Program-made: the position numbers and the translations under genes
From: Pseudoalteromonas galatheae
Lineage (GTDB): Bacteria; Pseudomonadota; Gammaproteobacteria; Enterobacterales; Alteromonadaceae
Reading direction: 5' to 3'
DNA: 64,000 bases
Assembly (NCBI RefSeq): GCF_005886105.2
Contig: NZ_PNCO02000001.1
Location: 186,001-250,000, forward strand
Notes under the pieces: generated by a model
What the model was told of the DNA's origin: nothing
Seen by the model: only the letters and a program-made list of their open reading frames with translations
Databases searched by the model: none
In this document: one piece after another, positions 45,968 to 54,931 of the stretch
Position numbering within the stretch: the stretch's first letter is position 1
Layout: each line of letters opens with the position of its first letter

Positions 45968-47764
45968 ATGAAGCGTTTTAATAAAGTCGCTTTAATCCCT
46001 GCTGCAGTTGCTGCTGTACTAGCAGGTAATGCTTACGCAGGTACTGAAGCTTGTTTCGAAGTTTACAAAGGCGCAGATGCTCTAGCTGTTACAGGCTTTG
46101 ACACTATCTACGGCGGTGCGGCTTGTATCGCAGAAGCTAACCGTACAGGCGCAACTGCTGCAAACCTTGAAGCTACTAACGAAGCAAAAGTTGCTTATGA
46201 GCTTACTGGTGATTTAACATTAGATTTTGACGCTGTTGATGGTACAAACACTGACCAACACATCGTTTACATCCCTACTACTGATATCCCTGGTGGTACT
46301 AAAATCACTATCGAGCTTAGTGGTGCAACTTTCGCTGGTAACGCTAACCAAATCCACCTAGTAAAAGATGCTGATGGTTCTGGTGCAAACACTAACTTTG
46401 AAGCGGTAGCATCTTCGGATGGTACAGTTGATGGTGTTTCTTCTATCACTTTCCTGACTAAAGCTGGTATCACTATCGGTGCAGGTACTCGTCTTGCGTT
46501 CTCTCGTGTTTCTACGGGTGCTGACTCTACAGCTATCGATCCAGTAGGTATCAAGATCGCTAACACAACTTGTACAACAGCTTCTACAACACAGTCTGTA
46601 ACAATCAAGTCTACTTCTGCTATTACAGATGGTGGTAATGGTTATAACATCCAAGGTGCTGTTTCAGCTGCTCAGAAAGTTGTTGATATCACTCCTCAGT
46701 TCTACGCACTACACGGCGGCACAACTGCTGAAGTTCAGGTTAATGCTGAAAGCTCAAATTCTGAAGGCAATGCGATCGTTGCTCGTACTGAATTTGTATA
46801 CAATGCAGCAGCTAACAACCGTTTAGTAGCTACTAGCTCACAAGCGATTTACAAGAACGGTTTCTATAACCGTGCAGCACTTCTAGACCAAGCTATTACT
46901 CTAGACGCTGATGACCACCTAGAAACAGCTTTCGTTGCAACTGCAGAGCCAGGCGCAAACGTTAAAATGCGCCTATACAATGGCCGCACTGCTGCTACAG
47001 GCGTGTTAGACACATCTGTTCCTGTACAAACTGGTACAGTACCGGGTTCATTTGGTTTAACTCAAGCTGCTGCTACTGTATACAACACAGAAGCTGTTGA
47101 TCTATTTACTCCGAATGCTGGTACAGGTGATGCAGAGCCTAATACTCAGACAACTGCTCCACTTCAGGGTGCAACTTACAACACAATGTACTACGTTGTT
47201 GAGAATAACCCGACTGACGGTATCATGAACTTCAACTACGAAGCTACTACTTACTACACGCTAGACTTCGGTACAGCAGGTGAGCTTGATCACTGTGAAG
47301 ATAACAAAGTAACTCACAAAGTTGGCGTTAACGGTGCAGTTCTTAAAGTTCCTTACGTAGTAAATGCTGAAGGTAACTTTGTACGTGTTACTAACGAACA
47401 CGATGAAGCGGCTGAAGTAACAGTTGACGTGTTTGGTGAATCTGCTAACGGTAACACTGGCGCTCGTAAAGTGACTGCTGTAGAACTTGGTCAGGTTCCT
47501 GCTAAGTCTTCTGTAGTATACTTCGTACCTAAGCTAATTGAGCAAGCTGTTGCTCAGAAAGGTTACACAGGTGCTGACGGCGGTTACGCTGCAGAATCTC
47601 TAGGTACAAACGCTGCAAACGCTAAATCAGCTGACAATCGTCATACTGTAACATTCACAGTTACTGCTCCTAAAGATTCAGTACACGGTGTATCTGTACA
47701 GAAAATCATTGGTGGTACTGACCGCGTAATGCCAGTACTAGACCAAAACGAATGGTCTCAGTAA
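45968..47764 (+). CDS. Abundant secreted protein, candidate S-layer subunit (SLR4-like?)
   Basis: This 598-aa protein begins with a Sec signal peptide (MKRFNKVALIPAAVAAVLAGNAYA, cleavage after residue 24). The mature part is rich in Ala, Thr, Val and Asn, has no membrane segments and only four Cys (29, 53, 202, 443). Codon choice is strongly biased, with GCT/GCA, ACT/ACA, GGT, AAC, TAC and CTA dominating, as in highly expressed genes. It has its own promoter and a strong terminator. I know of an S-layer protein, SLR4, described from Pseudoalteromonas tunicata, of similar size, but cannot compare sequences here. The T2SS-like operon downstream is a plausible exporter. I recognise no catalytic motif. 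The start was chosen from GGAGA five to six bases upstream; a frame extension of nine codons exists. Confidence 0.6.
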   Translation: MKRFNKVALIPAAVAAVLAGNAYAGTEACFEVYKGADALAVTGFDTIYGGAACIAEANRTGATAANLEATNEAKVAYELTGDLTLDFDAVDGTNTDQHIVYIPTTDIPGGTKITIELSGATFAGNANQIHLVKDADGSGANTNFEAVASSDGTVDGVSSITFLTKAGITIGAGTRLAFSRVSTGADSTAIDPVGIKIANTTCTTASTTQSVTIKSTSAITDGGNGYNIQGAVSAAQKVVDITPQFYALHGGTTAEVQVNAESSNSEGNAIVARTEFVYNAAANNRLVATSSQAIYKNGFYNRAALLDQAITLDADDHLETAFVATAEPGANVKMRLYNGRTAATGVLDTSVPVQTGTVPGSFGLTQAAATVYNTEAVDLFTPNAGTGDAEPNTQTTAPLQGATYNTMYYVVENNPTDGIMNFNYEATTYYTLDFGTAGELDHCEDNKVTHKVGVNGAVLKVPYVVNAEGNFVRVTNEHDEAAEVTVDVFGESANGNTGARKVTAVELGQVPAKSSVVYFVPKLIEQAVAQKGYTGADGGYAAESLGTNAANAKSADNRHTVTFTVTAPKDSVHGVSVQKIIGGTDRVMPVLDQNEWSQ

Positions 47765-48431
47765 TTTTTAATTACTTACCATAGTTTAAAAACCCTCGCT
47801 TTTGCGAGGGTTTTTTTATCATTATAGGCTAATGTTTGGCTCTGTACCTTATCACAATTTTTTTGGTCAACGTTGACTCTATTTGCGTCAAACATCATTC
47901 ACCTTAAGTATAGATGAGCTAATGGGATGGAAATAGATCTACAGATTCTGCTTTTATAGGGGGACAAAGCGAACAGATATTCATTTGCCTACTTAAGTGA
48001 TCTCTTTCGAGACAAGAAAGCTTTATCGTGCACTACCGTTTCGTGTAGAAATCAATGAGGTAGTAAAGCTCAAAAATAGCCGAGGCTAAATATTTTGCTA
48101 CTAGCTTTCTGATATATGAGTGTGACATGGGTTTTCGAAGGTGGTTGTGAAAATGAGTTTTGGGTAAATCATGGACTGACCGTTTAATTTTGAAGTTCAC
48201 CGCAATTATATCTTTATCAACACAGTGAGTTTTATAATTAACTCTGCCTGCGTATCAAAACGCCGTTATAATCTGATGCCAATATTAGTGAAGCGTATCT
48301 GGTGAACTTAGAGTCAAAGCTAGTTATCACAAAGTTATTTGTTACCCAAAACTAAGATTGATCAGGTATACCAACAACCTGTGTTTGTCCGGACCAACCT
48401 GTCATAAAAAAACCTAAATTAAGGAGTTTCA
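47765..48431. other. 667-bp intergenic region after the secreted-protein gene
   Basis: After the terminator (47789-47817) about 600 bases hold no supportable gene on either strand. A TATAAT at 48267-48272 with only a weak -35 (CTGCCT, 17 bp upstream) may start the thioredoxin-like gene. Near 48370-48410 are two similar short stretches (CAACAACCTGT, CCAACCTGT) around the palindrome GTCCGGAC. Its size would allow a small RNA, but I see no clear terminated hairpin for one. Confidence 0.5.
47789..47817 (+). terminator. Strong terminator of the secreted-protein gene
   Basis: AACCCTCGC-TTTT-GCGAGGGTT followed by a further run of T. The stem is a perfect 9 bp, so the secreted-protein mRNA is monocistronic. 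Confidence 0.93.
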
Positions 48432-49139
48432 ATGAAAAACTGGTTATTACCAATAGCATTATCAAGTTTACTACTAGGGTGTAGTACCACTCAGAATACT
48501 GAGCTTAAAGAGCTACGTGCAGAAGTGGAAAAATTAAGAGAAATTCAACAGCAAGTAGCCGTCAGAGTTGGACTTGCTGAGCTGGTAAAGCCAGATACAT
48601 TACCCCTGTCCAACGAAGGTAAATGGATTGGAGATAAAAATGCTAGTATTGTGATGATTGAATACACTGATTTACATTGTCCTTATTGCAAAAAATTCCA
48701 ACAAGAAATTTGGCCTGAATTTAAAAGCAAGTTTGTTGATTCTGGTGAGGTTGCTGTACTAGCGCGTGAACTCCCATTAACTAAGCTTCACCCAAAATCT
48801 GGCTATGCCGCTGTTGTACTGCGCTGTGCAAATAAACAAGGTCAGTATGAAGGGGTTAAAGATAAGCTTTTTGAGTTAGGAAATAACATAGTCACGGATT
48901 CACTAAAGGAAATTGCCACTGACTTTAACTTAGATGAAACTGTGTTTAATGCATGTCTTGAGGATAAATCCGTACATGCAGAAGTTTCTCGCTCAATTAC
49001 TGATGCTCAACTACTTGGTTTAGATGGCACTCCTTCATTTGTGATTGGAAAGCAGAAAGACGGAATATTAGTTGATTATCAAATCGTAACAGGTGGTGGC
49101 ATTGATAAACTAAGTGCTGCAATTAATGCATTAAAGTAA
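48432..49139 (+). CDS. DsbA-like thioredoxin-fold lipoprotein
   Basis: This 235-aa protein has a lipoprotein signal (LLLGC) and then a short coiled coil (~25-45, LKELRAEVEKLREIQQQ). A DsbA/Com1-type thioredoxin fold follows with the active site CPYC (Cys83, Cys86) in YTDLHCPYCKKFQ and the cis-proline loop GTPSFVIG. Lipid-anchored members of this group make or isomerise disulfides in the periplasm. It sits between the Cys-containing secreted protein and the T2SS-like operon, which suggests a role in folding the cargo or the machine. That link is inference. GGAG precedes the ATG at good spacing. Confidence 0.83.
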   Translation: MKNWLLPIALSSLLLGCSTTQNTELKELRAEVEKLREIQQQVAVRVGLAELVKPDTLPLSNEGKWIGDKNASIVMIEYTDLHCPYCKKFQQEIWPEFKSKFVDSGEVAVLARELPLTKLHPKSGYAAVVLRCANKQGQYEGVKDKLFELGNNIVTDSLKEIATDFNLDETVFNACLEDKSVHAEVSRSITDAQLLGLDGTPSFVIGKQKDGILVDYQIVTGGGIDKLSAAINALK

Positions 49140-49338
49140 AGCTACACTAGTTCAAAATTATACCGTTGTATGTTAGATTTCAGCGGTATAGATGGAGCCC
49201 ACTTGTGATGGGTTTTCACTCTAGAATTATGCATTTATTGTGTCAAAGGCCTTGTTTACATTGTGCTGGAACTAATTTGGGTTGTTGGTGTCTTACGCAG
49301 GTCACGGCTTTCTACTTGATATAAACAGCATTGACTAA

Positions 49339-49755
49339 ATGAGTATTCAAATGAAAAAGTTAAAAAAAATTAAGGGTTTCACTTTAGTGGAGTTGTTAAT
49401 TGTTATGGTAATTTTGGGGCTTTTAGCCTCTGTTGTTGCGCCTCGAATGTTTAGTAAGGTGGGTACTGCTAGAGAGGGTACTGCAAAAGCGCAAATGCAG
49501 GTTATTTCAACCGCGTTAGATTCTTATCGATTAGATATAGGCTACTACCCAAAAACTCTTGATGAGCTTGTGACAAGTAACAAAGAAATGTGGGATGGTC
49601 CTTACTTTCCGAAGCAAATACCAAATGACCCTTGGGGTAATCCATATAGTTATAAAGCTATCAGTGAAAACGGTAGCGAACAATTTGAGTTGAAGAGTTT
49701 TGGCCGAGACGGCAAACCTGGTGGCGAAGGTGAAGATGCAGACGTGGAACTCTAA
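49339..49755 (+). CDS. gspG: Major pseudopilin, GspG-like
   Basis: This 138-aa protein forms the main shaft of the T2SS pseudopilus. The prepilin peptidase site is G13/FTLVELLIVMVILG with Glu at +5. The C-terminal GRDGKPGGEGEDADVEL matches the calcium-binding loop that distinguishes GspG from type IV pilins, and WDGPYFPKQIPNDPWGNPY is a classical GspG stretch. It begins the operon here, whereas canonical clusters begin with gspC. The start is at ATG 49339 or ATG 49351; neither has a strong ribosome site. gspE begins inside its last codons. Confidence 0.92.
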   Translation: MSIQMKKLKKIKGFTLVELLIVMVILGLLASVVAPRMFSKVGTAREGTAKAQMQVISTALDSYRLDIGYYPKTLDELVTSNKEMWDGPYFPKQIPNDPWGNPYSYKAISENGSEQFELKSFGRDGKPGGEGEDADVEL

Positions 49756-51403
49756 GGTTCATGAGTATATTGGCAGCCAGCAAATATTAAATAGTGAGCG
49801 GCTGCAGCAAGTTGCTGAGTTTGAGAGAGGTGCACTTTCTCAACTTGAGATAGTACTATTGAATTCTGGCTGGATTGATGAAGACCAGCTCTGTGAGTTA
49901 TATTGCACATTGCTTAATTGCAAAAAATGGAAAGATAACTTAGATACTTCAGCGGACTATATAAGCTTTTTAAAATCTATCAATTTAGAGCTTTTATTAG
50001 AAAATGACATGGCTCCGGTTTCTGTCTGTGAGACGAAGGTGGGCATAGTATTCGCTAACCCACATAGCCGTGATGCATTAGATTACCTTCGTTTTATTAC
50101 TCAGGAAAAGCAGTTTTACGCTGTAACAAAGAAAGACTTTGAGTTACTAGCCGAACAATGTCGAGCGTTAGTTTCAGATACGCCTGAGCTTTCTATCTCA
50201 AGTGATAATCTAAGTGCATTAAAAGAGTTAGCGTTAGGCGCGCCAACTGTAAATCTGGTAAATAGCCTAATAAATAAAGGGGTGAAGCTTGGAGCTTCAG
50301 ATTTACACATCGAACCTATTAATGGTAAATATCGAGCTAGGTATCGAATTGATGGCATTTTAAAAGAAGCAGATCCGATACCCAACAACCTTCAGCTAGC
50401 AGTTATCTCAAGAATTAAGATTCTATCAGGGATGGATATTGCCGAAAAGAGGCGCCCACAAGACGGTAAAATAGAAATGAAGGCGGGTGCTACTGACCTA
50501 GATATTCGCTGCTCAACATTGCCCTTGGGTACTGGCGAAAGTGTCGTAATGCGTTTTCTAATAAAAAATGCTGTTAAATTCGATTTGGAAAAGTTAGGCT
50601 ATTCAGCCGATCTTGTCGATAAAATAAACCAGGACCTTAAAAAAACATCCGGAGTTATTTTAATGACTGGACCTACGGGCTCAGGCAAAACAACCTCTCT
50701 TTATTCCTTTTTGAATCAAATAAATCGTCCCGATATTAAAATAGTTACCCTAGAAGATCCTATCGAGTATCAATTACCGGGGATTAACCAAGTACAAGTG
50801 AATGCTGAGATTGGATATGATTTTTCAGCAGGGCTTAGAAGTATTGTGCGTCAGGATCCCGACGTAATCATGGTTGGTGAGATCCGTGATAATGAAACTG
50901 CTAAGATAGCTTTACAATCAGCACTAACTGGGCATTTAGTTTTTAGTACGGTCCACACAAACGATGCGCCTTCGGCTTATACGAGATTACTGGATTTGGG
51001 TATTCAAGAGTATTTATTAAACGCCGGTCTAGTTTCTATTATGGCGCAGCGACTAGCCAGAACCTTGTGTAATCATTGTAAACAACCTCTAAGTGAACAA
51101 GAAACAAGAGAACTATATCAACGATATAAATTATCTGAGGTTGCAGAGGGAGTAGACAAGCCTCTTTATCAAGCTAAAGGGTGTGAACACTGTGAGAATA
51201 CAGGTTATTCTGGTCGCGTCGCATTTCTAGAGTATTTGCCCTGTGATATAGATGTTAAGAAACTCCCCAAAGATGAGCGCCTTCTCGATAGCCTTTATGA
51301 AATGATGGAGCAAAAGCAGCTTCGCACGCTTAAGCAAGATGGTTTTCTAAAAGCTGTAAATGGTCAGACGACTATAGAGGAAGTATTGAGGGTAGCTGGG
51401 TGA
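49736..51403 (+). CDS. gspE: T2SS assembly ATPase, GspE-like
   Basis: This 555-aa cytoplasmic hexameric ATPase powers pseudopilus growth. It has an N1E-type domain that would bind GspL, then Walker A GPTGSGKTT (312-320), the LEDPIEYQLPGINQVQVN segment, Asp/His boxes and Walker B VGEIRDNETA. The four-Cys zinc element CxxC...CxxC is present (~445-486). I chose ATG 49736 (MQTWNSKVHEY) preceded by GAAGGTGA, overlapping gspG by 20 bases; the frame runs 12 codons further upstream inside gspG. Ends overlapping the gspF GTG. Confidence 0.92.
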   Translation: MQTWNSKVHEYIGSQQILNSERLQQVAEFERGALSQLEIVLLNSGWIDEDQLCELYCTLLNCKKWKDNLDTSADYISFLKSINLELLLENDMAPVSVCETKVGIVFANPHSRDALDYLRFITQEKQFYAVTKKDFELLAEQCRALVSDTPELSISSDNLSALKELALGAPTVNLVNSLINKGVKLGASDLHIEPINGKYRARYRIDGILKEADPIPNNLQLAVISRIKILSGMDIAEKRRPQDGKIEMKAGATDLDIRCSTLPLGTGESVVMRFLIKNAVKFDLEKLGYSADLVDKINQDLKKTSGVILMTGPTGSGKTTSLYSFLNQINRPDIKIVTLEDPIEYQLPGINQVQVNAEIGYDFSAGLRSIVRQDPDVIMVGEIRDNETAKIALQSALTGHLVFSTVHTNDAPSAYTRLLDLGIQEYLLNAGLVSIMAQRLARTLCNHCKQPLSEQETRELYQRYKLSEVAEGVDKPLYQAKGCEHCENTGYSGRVAFLEYLPCDIDVKKLPKDERLLDSLYEMMEQKQLRTLKQDGFLKAVNGQTTIEEVLRVAG

Positions 51404-52590
51404 GTCAAGTATTCAGATATAAAGTCTGTAATTCAGAGGGCGAGATTGAAAAAGGTGAGCTCACGGCCGAAAGTGAAAGCTTGGTATATAATCAGCTACA
51501 GTCGAAGGATTTATTAGTTCTTGAAATAAAAGAGATACAGACGAGAAGTATTCGTAAAAAAGTATCACTTAACGATTTAGAGCAGTCAACTAGCCAGTTG
51601 TCTACTTTACTTCAAAATGGCCTCCGCGTGGACAAAGCTCTGGATGTGCTTGCCCAATCTAATCGGAATTCTGCTCTTGGACAAGTATGGGCCTCTGTTC
51701 TGGCTGATATAAAGCAAGGTGCTGTGCTAAGCGAAGCGCTGGCGAAAAGAGCGGATATTTTTTCAACTTTGTATATTGAAATGGTGAAAATTGGCGAGGC
51801 AACAGGCAACTTGCCTCAGGTATTTGCAAGGTTAAGTCAAAACTTGCAGTTTCAAAGTGCATTGAGAAGCAAGGTTATTCAAGCTTCAACTTATCCCATT
51901 TTCATATTGTTCGTTTGCATTTCTGCTATCTGGGCTATTTTTAATTTTGTCATTCCTAGTATGTCATCTATGTTTGACAATGGTGGAGAGATCCCCGAAT
52001 ACACTAGGCTGCTATTAGACCTTTCGACTTGGGTTCAAAATTATCAGCTTCATTTACTAATCTTCTTACTTTTATGTGCCTTAGCTTTATACAGTGCAAT
52101 GCAAAGAGATTTACTAAGAAAAAAGCTATTTTCGATGGTGATTCAGTTTCCTATTGTAAAGCAAATAGTAAACCACTCAGATCGTATAAAGTTCTCAACG
52201 GCTTTGCAGTTGACATTAGAAAGTGGTGTTAGCTTATCTGATAGTTTACAGTTAGCTTTGCAAACGGTGGCTAACCCTAGACTTCACGCAAAACTTACGA
52301 AAGTGGTGAGCGTTGTTAGTAGTGGTGGTGTTTTAAGTAACGAACTTAAGGGGGTTAGTCTGTATGATGATGTTGCTATTTCTCTAATTACTGTAGGTGA
52401 AGAAAGTGGTAGCCTAGCAAGCTCTTTTAATGAGATAGCCAATCGCTCTCGAAACCGTTTTGAGAGTTGGCTCACTAAATTTACCGCATTGTTAGAGCCA
52501 CTATTGATACTAATAATGGGGGGGATAGTTGGCTCTGTCGTAATCGTGATGCTTCTAAGTATAGTGTCGATGAATGATGTCTCTTTCTAA
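51400..52590 (+). CDS. gspF: T2SS inner-membrane platform protein, GspF-like
   Basis: This 396-aa polytopic membrane protein has two tandem T2SSF domains (~70-190 and ~270-390) with three membrane helices, the standard GspF/PilC layout. LSTLLQNGLRVDKALDVLAQ and GEATGNLPQVFARLS in the first half are echoed by TALQLTLESGVSLSDSLQLA and GEESGSLASSF in the second. It anchors the ATPase and the pseudopilus base. GTG start overlapping the gspE stop as GTGA. Confidence 0.92.
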   Translation: MSQVFRYKVCNSEGEIEKGELTAESESLVYNQLQSKDLLVLEIKEIQTRSIRKKVSLNDLEQSTSQLSTLLQNGLRVDKALDVLAQSNRNSALGQVWASVLADIKQGAVLSEALAKRADIFSTLYIEMVKIGEATGNLPQVFARLSQNLQFQSALRSKVIQASTYPIFILFVCISAIWAIFNFVIPSMSSMFDNGGEIPEYTRLLLDLSTWVQNYQLHLLIFLLLCALALYSAMQRDLLRKKLFSMVIQFPIVKQIVNHSDRIKFSTALQLTLESGVSLSDSLQLALQTVANPRLHAKLTKVVSVVSSGGVLSNELKGVSLYDDVAISLITVGEESGSLASSFNEIANRSRNRFESWLTKFTALLEPLLILIMGGIVGSVVIVMLLSIVSMNDVSF

Positions 52591-53017
52591 ACAAAAAGGC
52601 TTTACTTTAGTCGAATTGCTGATTGTTTTGGCACTAGTTGGCCTGACAAGTTCTGTGGTACTGCCAAATATGTGGGGCCAATTAGAACAAGTTAAGCGTT
52701 ACTCTGAAAAGCAGCAACTTAAATCTTTGCTTGAATATGCAAAACAGTACTCAATTTATAGAGGGCGTGATTTAGAAGTGCGTATTGAAGGATTTAACAT
52801 AGAGGTGTGGGAAGCTGGGAGAGTACAAATACCCCAACCAGAGGTTGAGTATGAATCCTCCGAGAAAGCTAATATATCAGCACTTAAATCAATAACGTTC
52901 TCACAGCTTAGTTTTGAACGTGAAACGGTTCAATTGTCTTCTAGCAATTATTTAGTGGCGAAAAAATTATCATTTACCTACAAAGATACAGAGAAAAGTG
53001 AAACGATTGAGTTCTAA
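52574..53017 (+). CDS. gspH: Minor pseudopilin, GspH-like
   Basis: This 147-aa protein has a prepilin leader MMSLSKQKG/FTLVELLIVLALVGL with Glu at +5 and a ~120-aa beta-rich globular part. Position between gspF and the gspI-like gene and its size make GspH the best assignment. The body is divergent, so the exact subtype is less sure than the class. Two adjacent ATG codons (52574, 52577) are possible. It overlaps gspF by 17 bases and the next gene by 20. Confidence 0.82.
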   Translation: MMSLSKQKGFTLVELLIVLALVGLTSSVVLPNMWGQLEQVKRYSEKQQLKSLLEYAKQYSIYRGRDLEVRIEGFNIEVWEAGRVQIPQPEVEYESSEKANISALKSITFSQLSFERETVQLSSSNYLVAKKLSFTYKDTEKSETIEF

Positions 53018-53426
53018 GCAGCAGACAGGGATGACACTAATTGAAGTGTTAATTGCTTCTGTTATTTTATTTATATCTATTAGCGCAATTAGTTATGTTA
53101 CTCAAGCTATGTTGTTGAACGAGAGAAGGCTTGTTACAACGGCACAGCAATCCTACATGCTTGAATATATTCAAGATGAAGTAAGGTATCAGTATGAGTA
53201 TAACCTTCAGGTTGAAGGTGAGTACAAATATGATGGTGAAAGTTACTATTGGCGAGTTGAAGTGGTATCAGAGAAACCAGCCTTGACAAGCGTTGGTGGT
53301 AGTGAAAGCGGTGAAACATCAAATGGAACGATGATTTTATATAAATGCGCTGTTTTTTCTCAATTACTCCCAGCCCCCAAAAAAATTACTGAGTTCAAAA
53401 ATGTATTCTGGCGTGAAGCAAAGTAA
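52998..53426 (+). CDS. gspI: Minor pseudopilin, GspI-like
   Basis: This 142-aa protein has a prepilin leader ending QQTG/MTLIEVLIASVILFIS. Met at +1 and Glu at +5 are typical of GspI. GspI forms the tip complex with GspJ and GspK. GTG start (MKRLSSKQQ), overlapping the upstream gene by 20 bases and the downstream gene by 26. The body is poorly conserved; the call depends on the leader, size and order. Confidence 0.82.
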   Translation: MKRLSSKQQTGMTLIEVLIASVILFISISAISYVTQAMLLNERRLVTTAQQSYMLEYIQDEVRYQYEYNLQVEGEYKYDGESYYWRVEVVSEKPALTSVGGSESGETSNGTMILYKCAVFSQLLPAPKKITEFKNVFWREAK

Positions 53427-54096
53427 TAGAACTGGGTTTACCCTGATTGAAGTATTAATTTCAATGGTTATCTTTTCGATAGTAATTGCACTTGCTGTAA
53501 TGAGTTATCGATTCTCCCTACAAAATTTAACCAGCTCAAATAGCAGATATGATATTGACAAGCTTTCTAGAGTAAAACTTGTGAATCAACAAATTAGAGA
53601 GGCATTCCCTTATGGGTATGTAGACGAGCTTGGCAAAACAGTTCCTTTTTTTATTGGAAAAAAAGAGGGATTTGCGTTTGTTACTCGTTCTCCAGTATTG
53701 ATATCGGAGCCAATTGCAGTATCCACACTGTATATTAAAGACCGTGATTTGTTGTATTGTGAAGTCCCTCTTGGTGTTGTTTCGTTAAGTAGCTTTAAAA
53801 TTCATGAGAGTAACTGTGAGAAGAGCATTTCATTTATGTCCAGCCAAAGCTTTGAGTTTCAATACTTTGGTTGGAAAGACTGGCTTGAGTTTAGCAATTA
53901 CTACTCTGAATACTTAGATATAGTTGTGAAGCCTAAGCCCACTTGGAATGATACATTCTATGCGTCTCAGCGTAAAATAATGCCTCTTTTTATTCGTATT
54001 AAGGTCAAAAATGATAATGCGCGCGGTAAAGTCAATCATCTGATCTATCGAATATCTAGAATTCCACCTTCTTTATTAGGTGCAAGTAGTGAATAG
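53401..54096 (+). CDS. gspJ: Minor pseudopilin, GspJ-like
   Basis: This 231-aa protein has a prepilin leader RTG/FTLIEVLISMVIFSIV and a larger globular domain than its neighbours, as expected for GspJ. It sits between the gspI-like and gspK-like genes. Two Cys residues (in LLYCEVPLG and HESNCEKS) may form a disulfide. It overlaps the next gene by a few bases. Confidence 0.84.
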   Translation: MYSGVKQSNRTGFTLIEVLISMVIFSIVIALAVMSYRFSLQNLTSSNSRYDIDKLSRVKLVNQQIREAFPYGYVDELGKTVPFFIGKKEGFAFVTRSPVLISEPIAVSTLYIKDRDLLYCEVPLGVVSLSSFKIHESNCEKSISFMSSQSFEFQYFGWKDWLEFSNYYSEYLDIVVKPKPTWNDTFYASQRKIMPLFIRIKVKNDNARGKVNHLIYRISRIPPSLLGASSE

Positions 54097-54928
54097 CAAA
54101 ATAAGTAAAAGTAATGGTGCAGCATTGCTATTAGTATTGATGATCACTGCAGCGATGGCCAGTATGATGATCTTTATGTCCGAAAAAGGTAGCAATACAG
54201 CTAATATGGCAAATATGATCAAGCAACATAATAGGGCTAAAATTGCAGTCGACAATGCTCAATCTGAAATTATCTATGAGTTAATGACAACACCGCTAGG
54301 TATTTTGGGGCCAAACTCTCGTTATCCTGGGATTGAGTTAATAGATCCTTCACTAAAAAACTTTAGAGGTGAGGCTACAAAGCGGGGTAACCTTCATGTG
54401 CGTGCTCAAGATCTAAGTGGTCTAGTATCGCTCGCGCCATTGAACGAAGGAGCATTTAAGCAGTTATTATTACATTACGGCACAGACTCTAGCGACATAA
54501 ACCAAATTATGGACCGCTTTGATGATTGGCAGGATATCGATAATTTTCGCCGTCTAGAAGGAGCTGAAAAGGGAGATTATATACAGCCTTTTTTACCTAA
54601 TAATACAGCGTTGCAGACCGTTGAAGAGCTACGCTACATTCTCCAAAATGATAATTTATTTGAACAAATTCAGCCTTTTTTGGTGCTTCGGGTCAATCCC
54701 TATATTGTTCGACAATTTACACCTAAGTCTTTATACTCTGCGTTTGGATTTGAGGGGCAAACACCTTCGCTAGATGAGGGGGAAGGGGGTGTTGATAGCA
54801 TCGCCAGTGGGAAGCTTTCTATTCAAATCACATTTGAGGGGTCTGTAAATTACTCAAAGCGTTTTAGTTTTGAGAGAGGCCCAGGGTTACGGCCATATTT
54901 TGTAAGTAAAGAAGAAGTAGTGAACTAG
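54089..54928 (+). CDS. gspK: Tip pseudopilin, GspK-like
   Basis: This 279-aa protein is the largest pseudopilin. The leader SKSNG/AALLLVLMITAAM lacks Glu at +5, which is a known hallmark of GspK, the tip subunit. The segment DRFDDWQDIDNFRRLEGAE...Y matches the conserved acidic loop of GspK (DW-x-D...GAE..Y). I prefer GTG 54089 (MNSKISKSNG), about eight bases after AGG; a GTG three codons earlier is also open. It overlaps gspJ by eight bases. Confidence 0.87.
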   Translation: MNSKISKSNGAALLLVLMITAAMASMMIFMSEKGSNTANMANMIKQHNRAKIAVDNAQSEIIYELMTTPLGILGPNSRYPGIELIDPSLKNFRGEATKRGNLHVRAQDLSGLVSLAPLNEGAFKQLLLHYGTDSSDINQIMDRFDDWQDIDNFRRLEGAEKGDYIQPFLPNNTALQTVEELRYILQNDNLFEQIQPFLVLRVNPYIVRQFTPKSLYSAFGFEGQTPSLDEGEGGVDSIASGKLSIQITFEGSVNYSKRFSFERGPGLRPYFVSKEEVVN

Positions 54929-54931
54929 CTC

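Noticed and set aside
46267..46654. Two minus-strand frames within the secreted-protein gene
   Set aside because: Shadows caused by the narrow codon set of the real gene; no ribosome sites.
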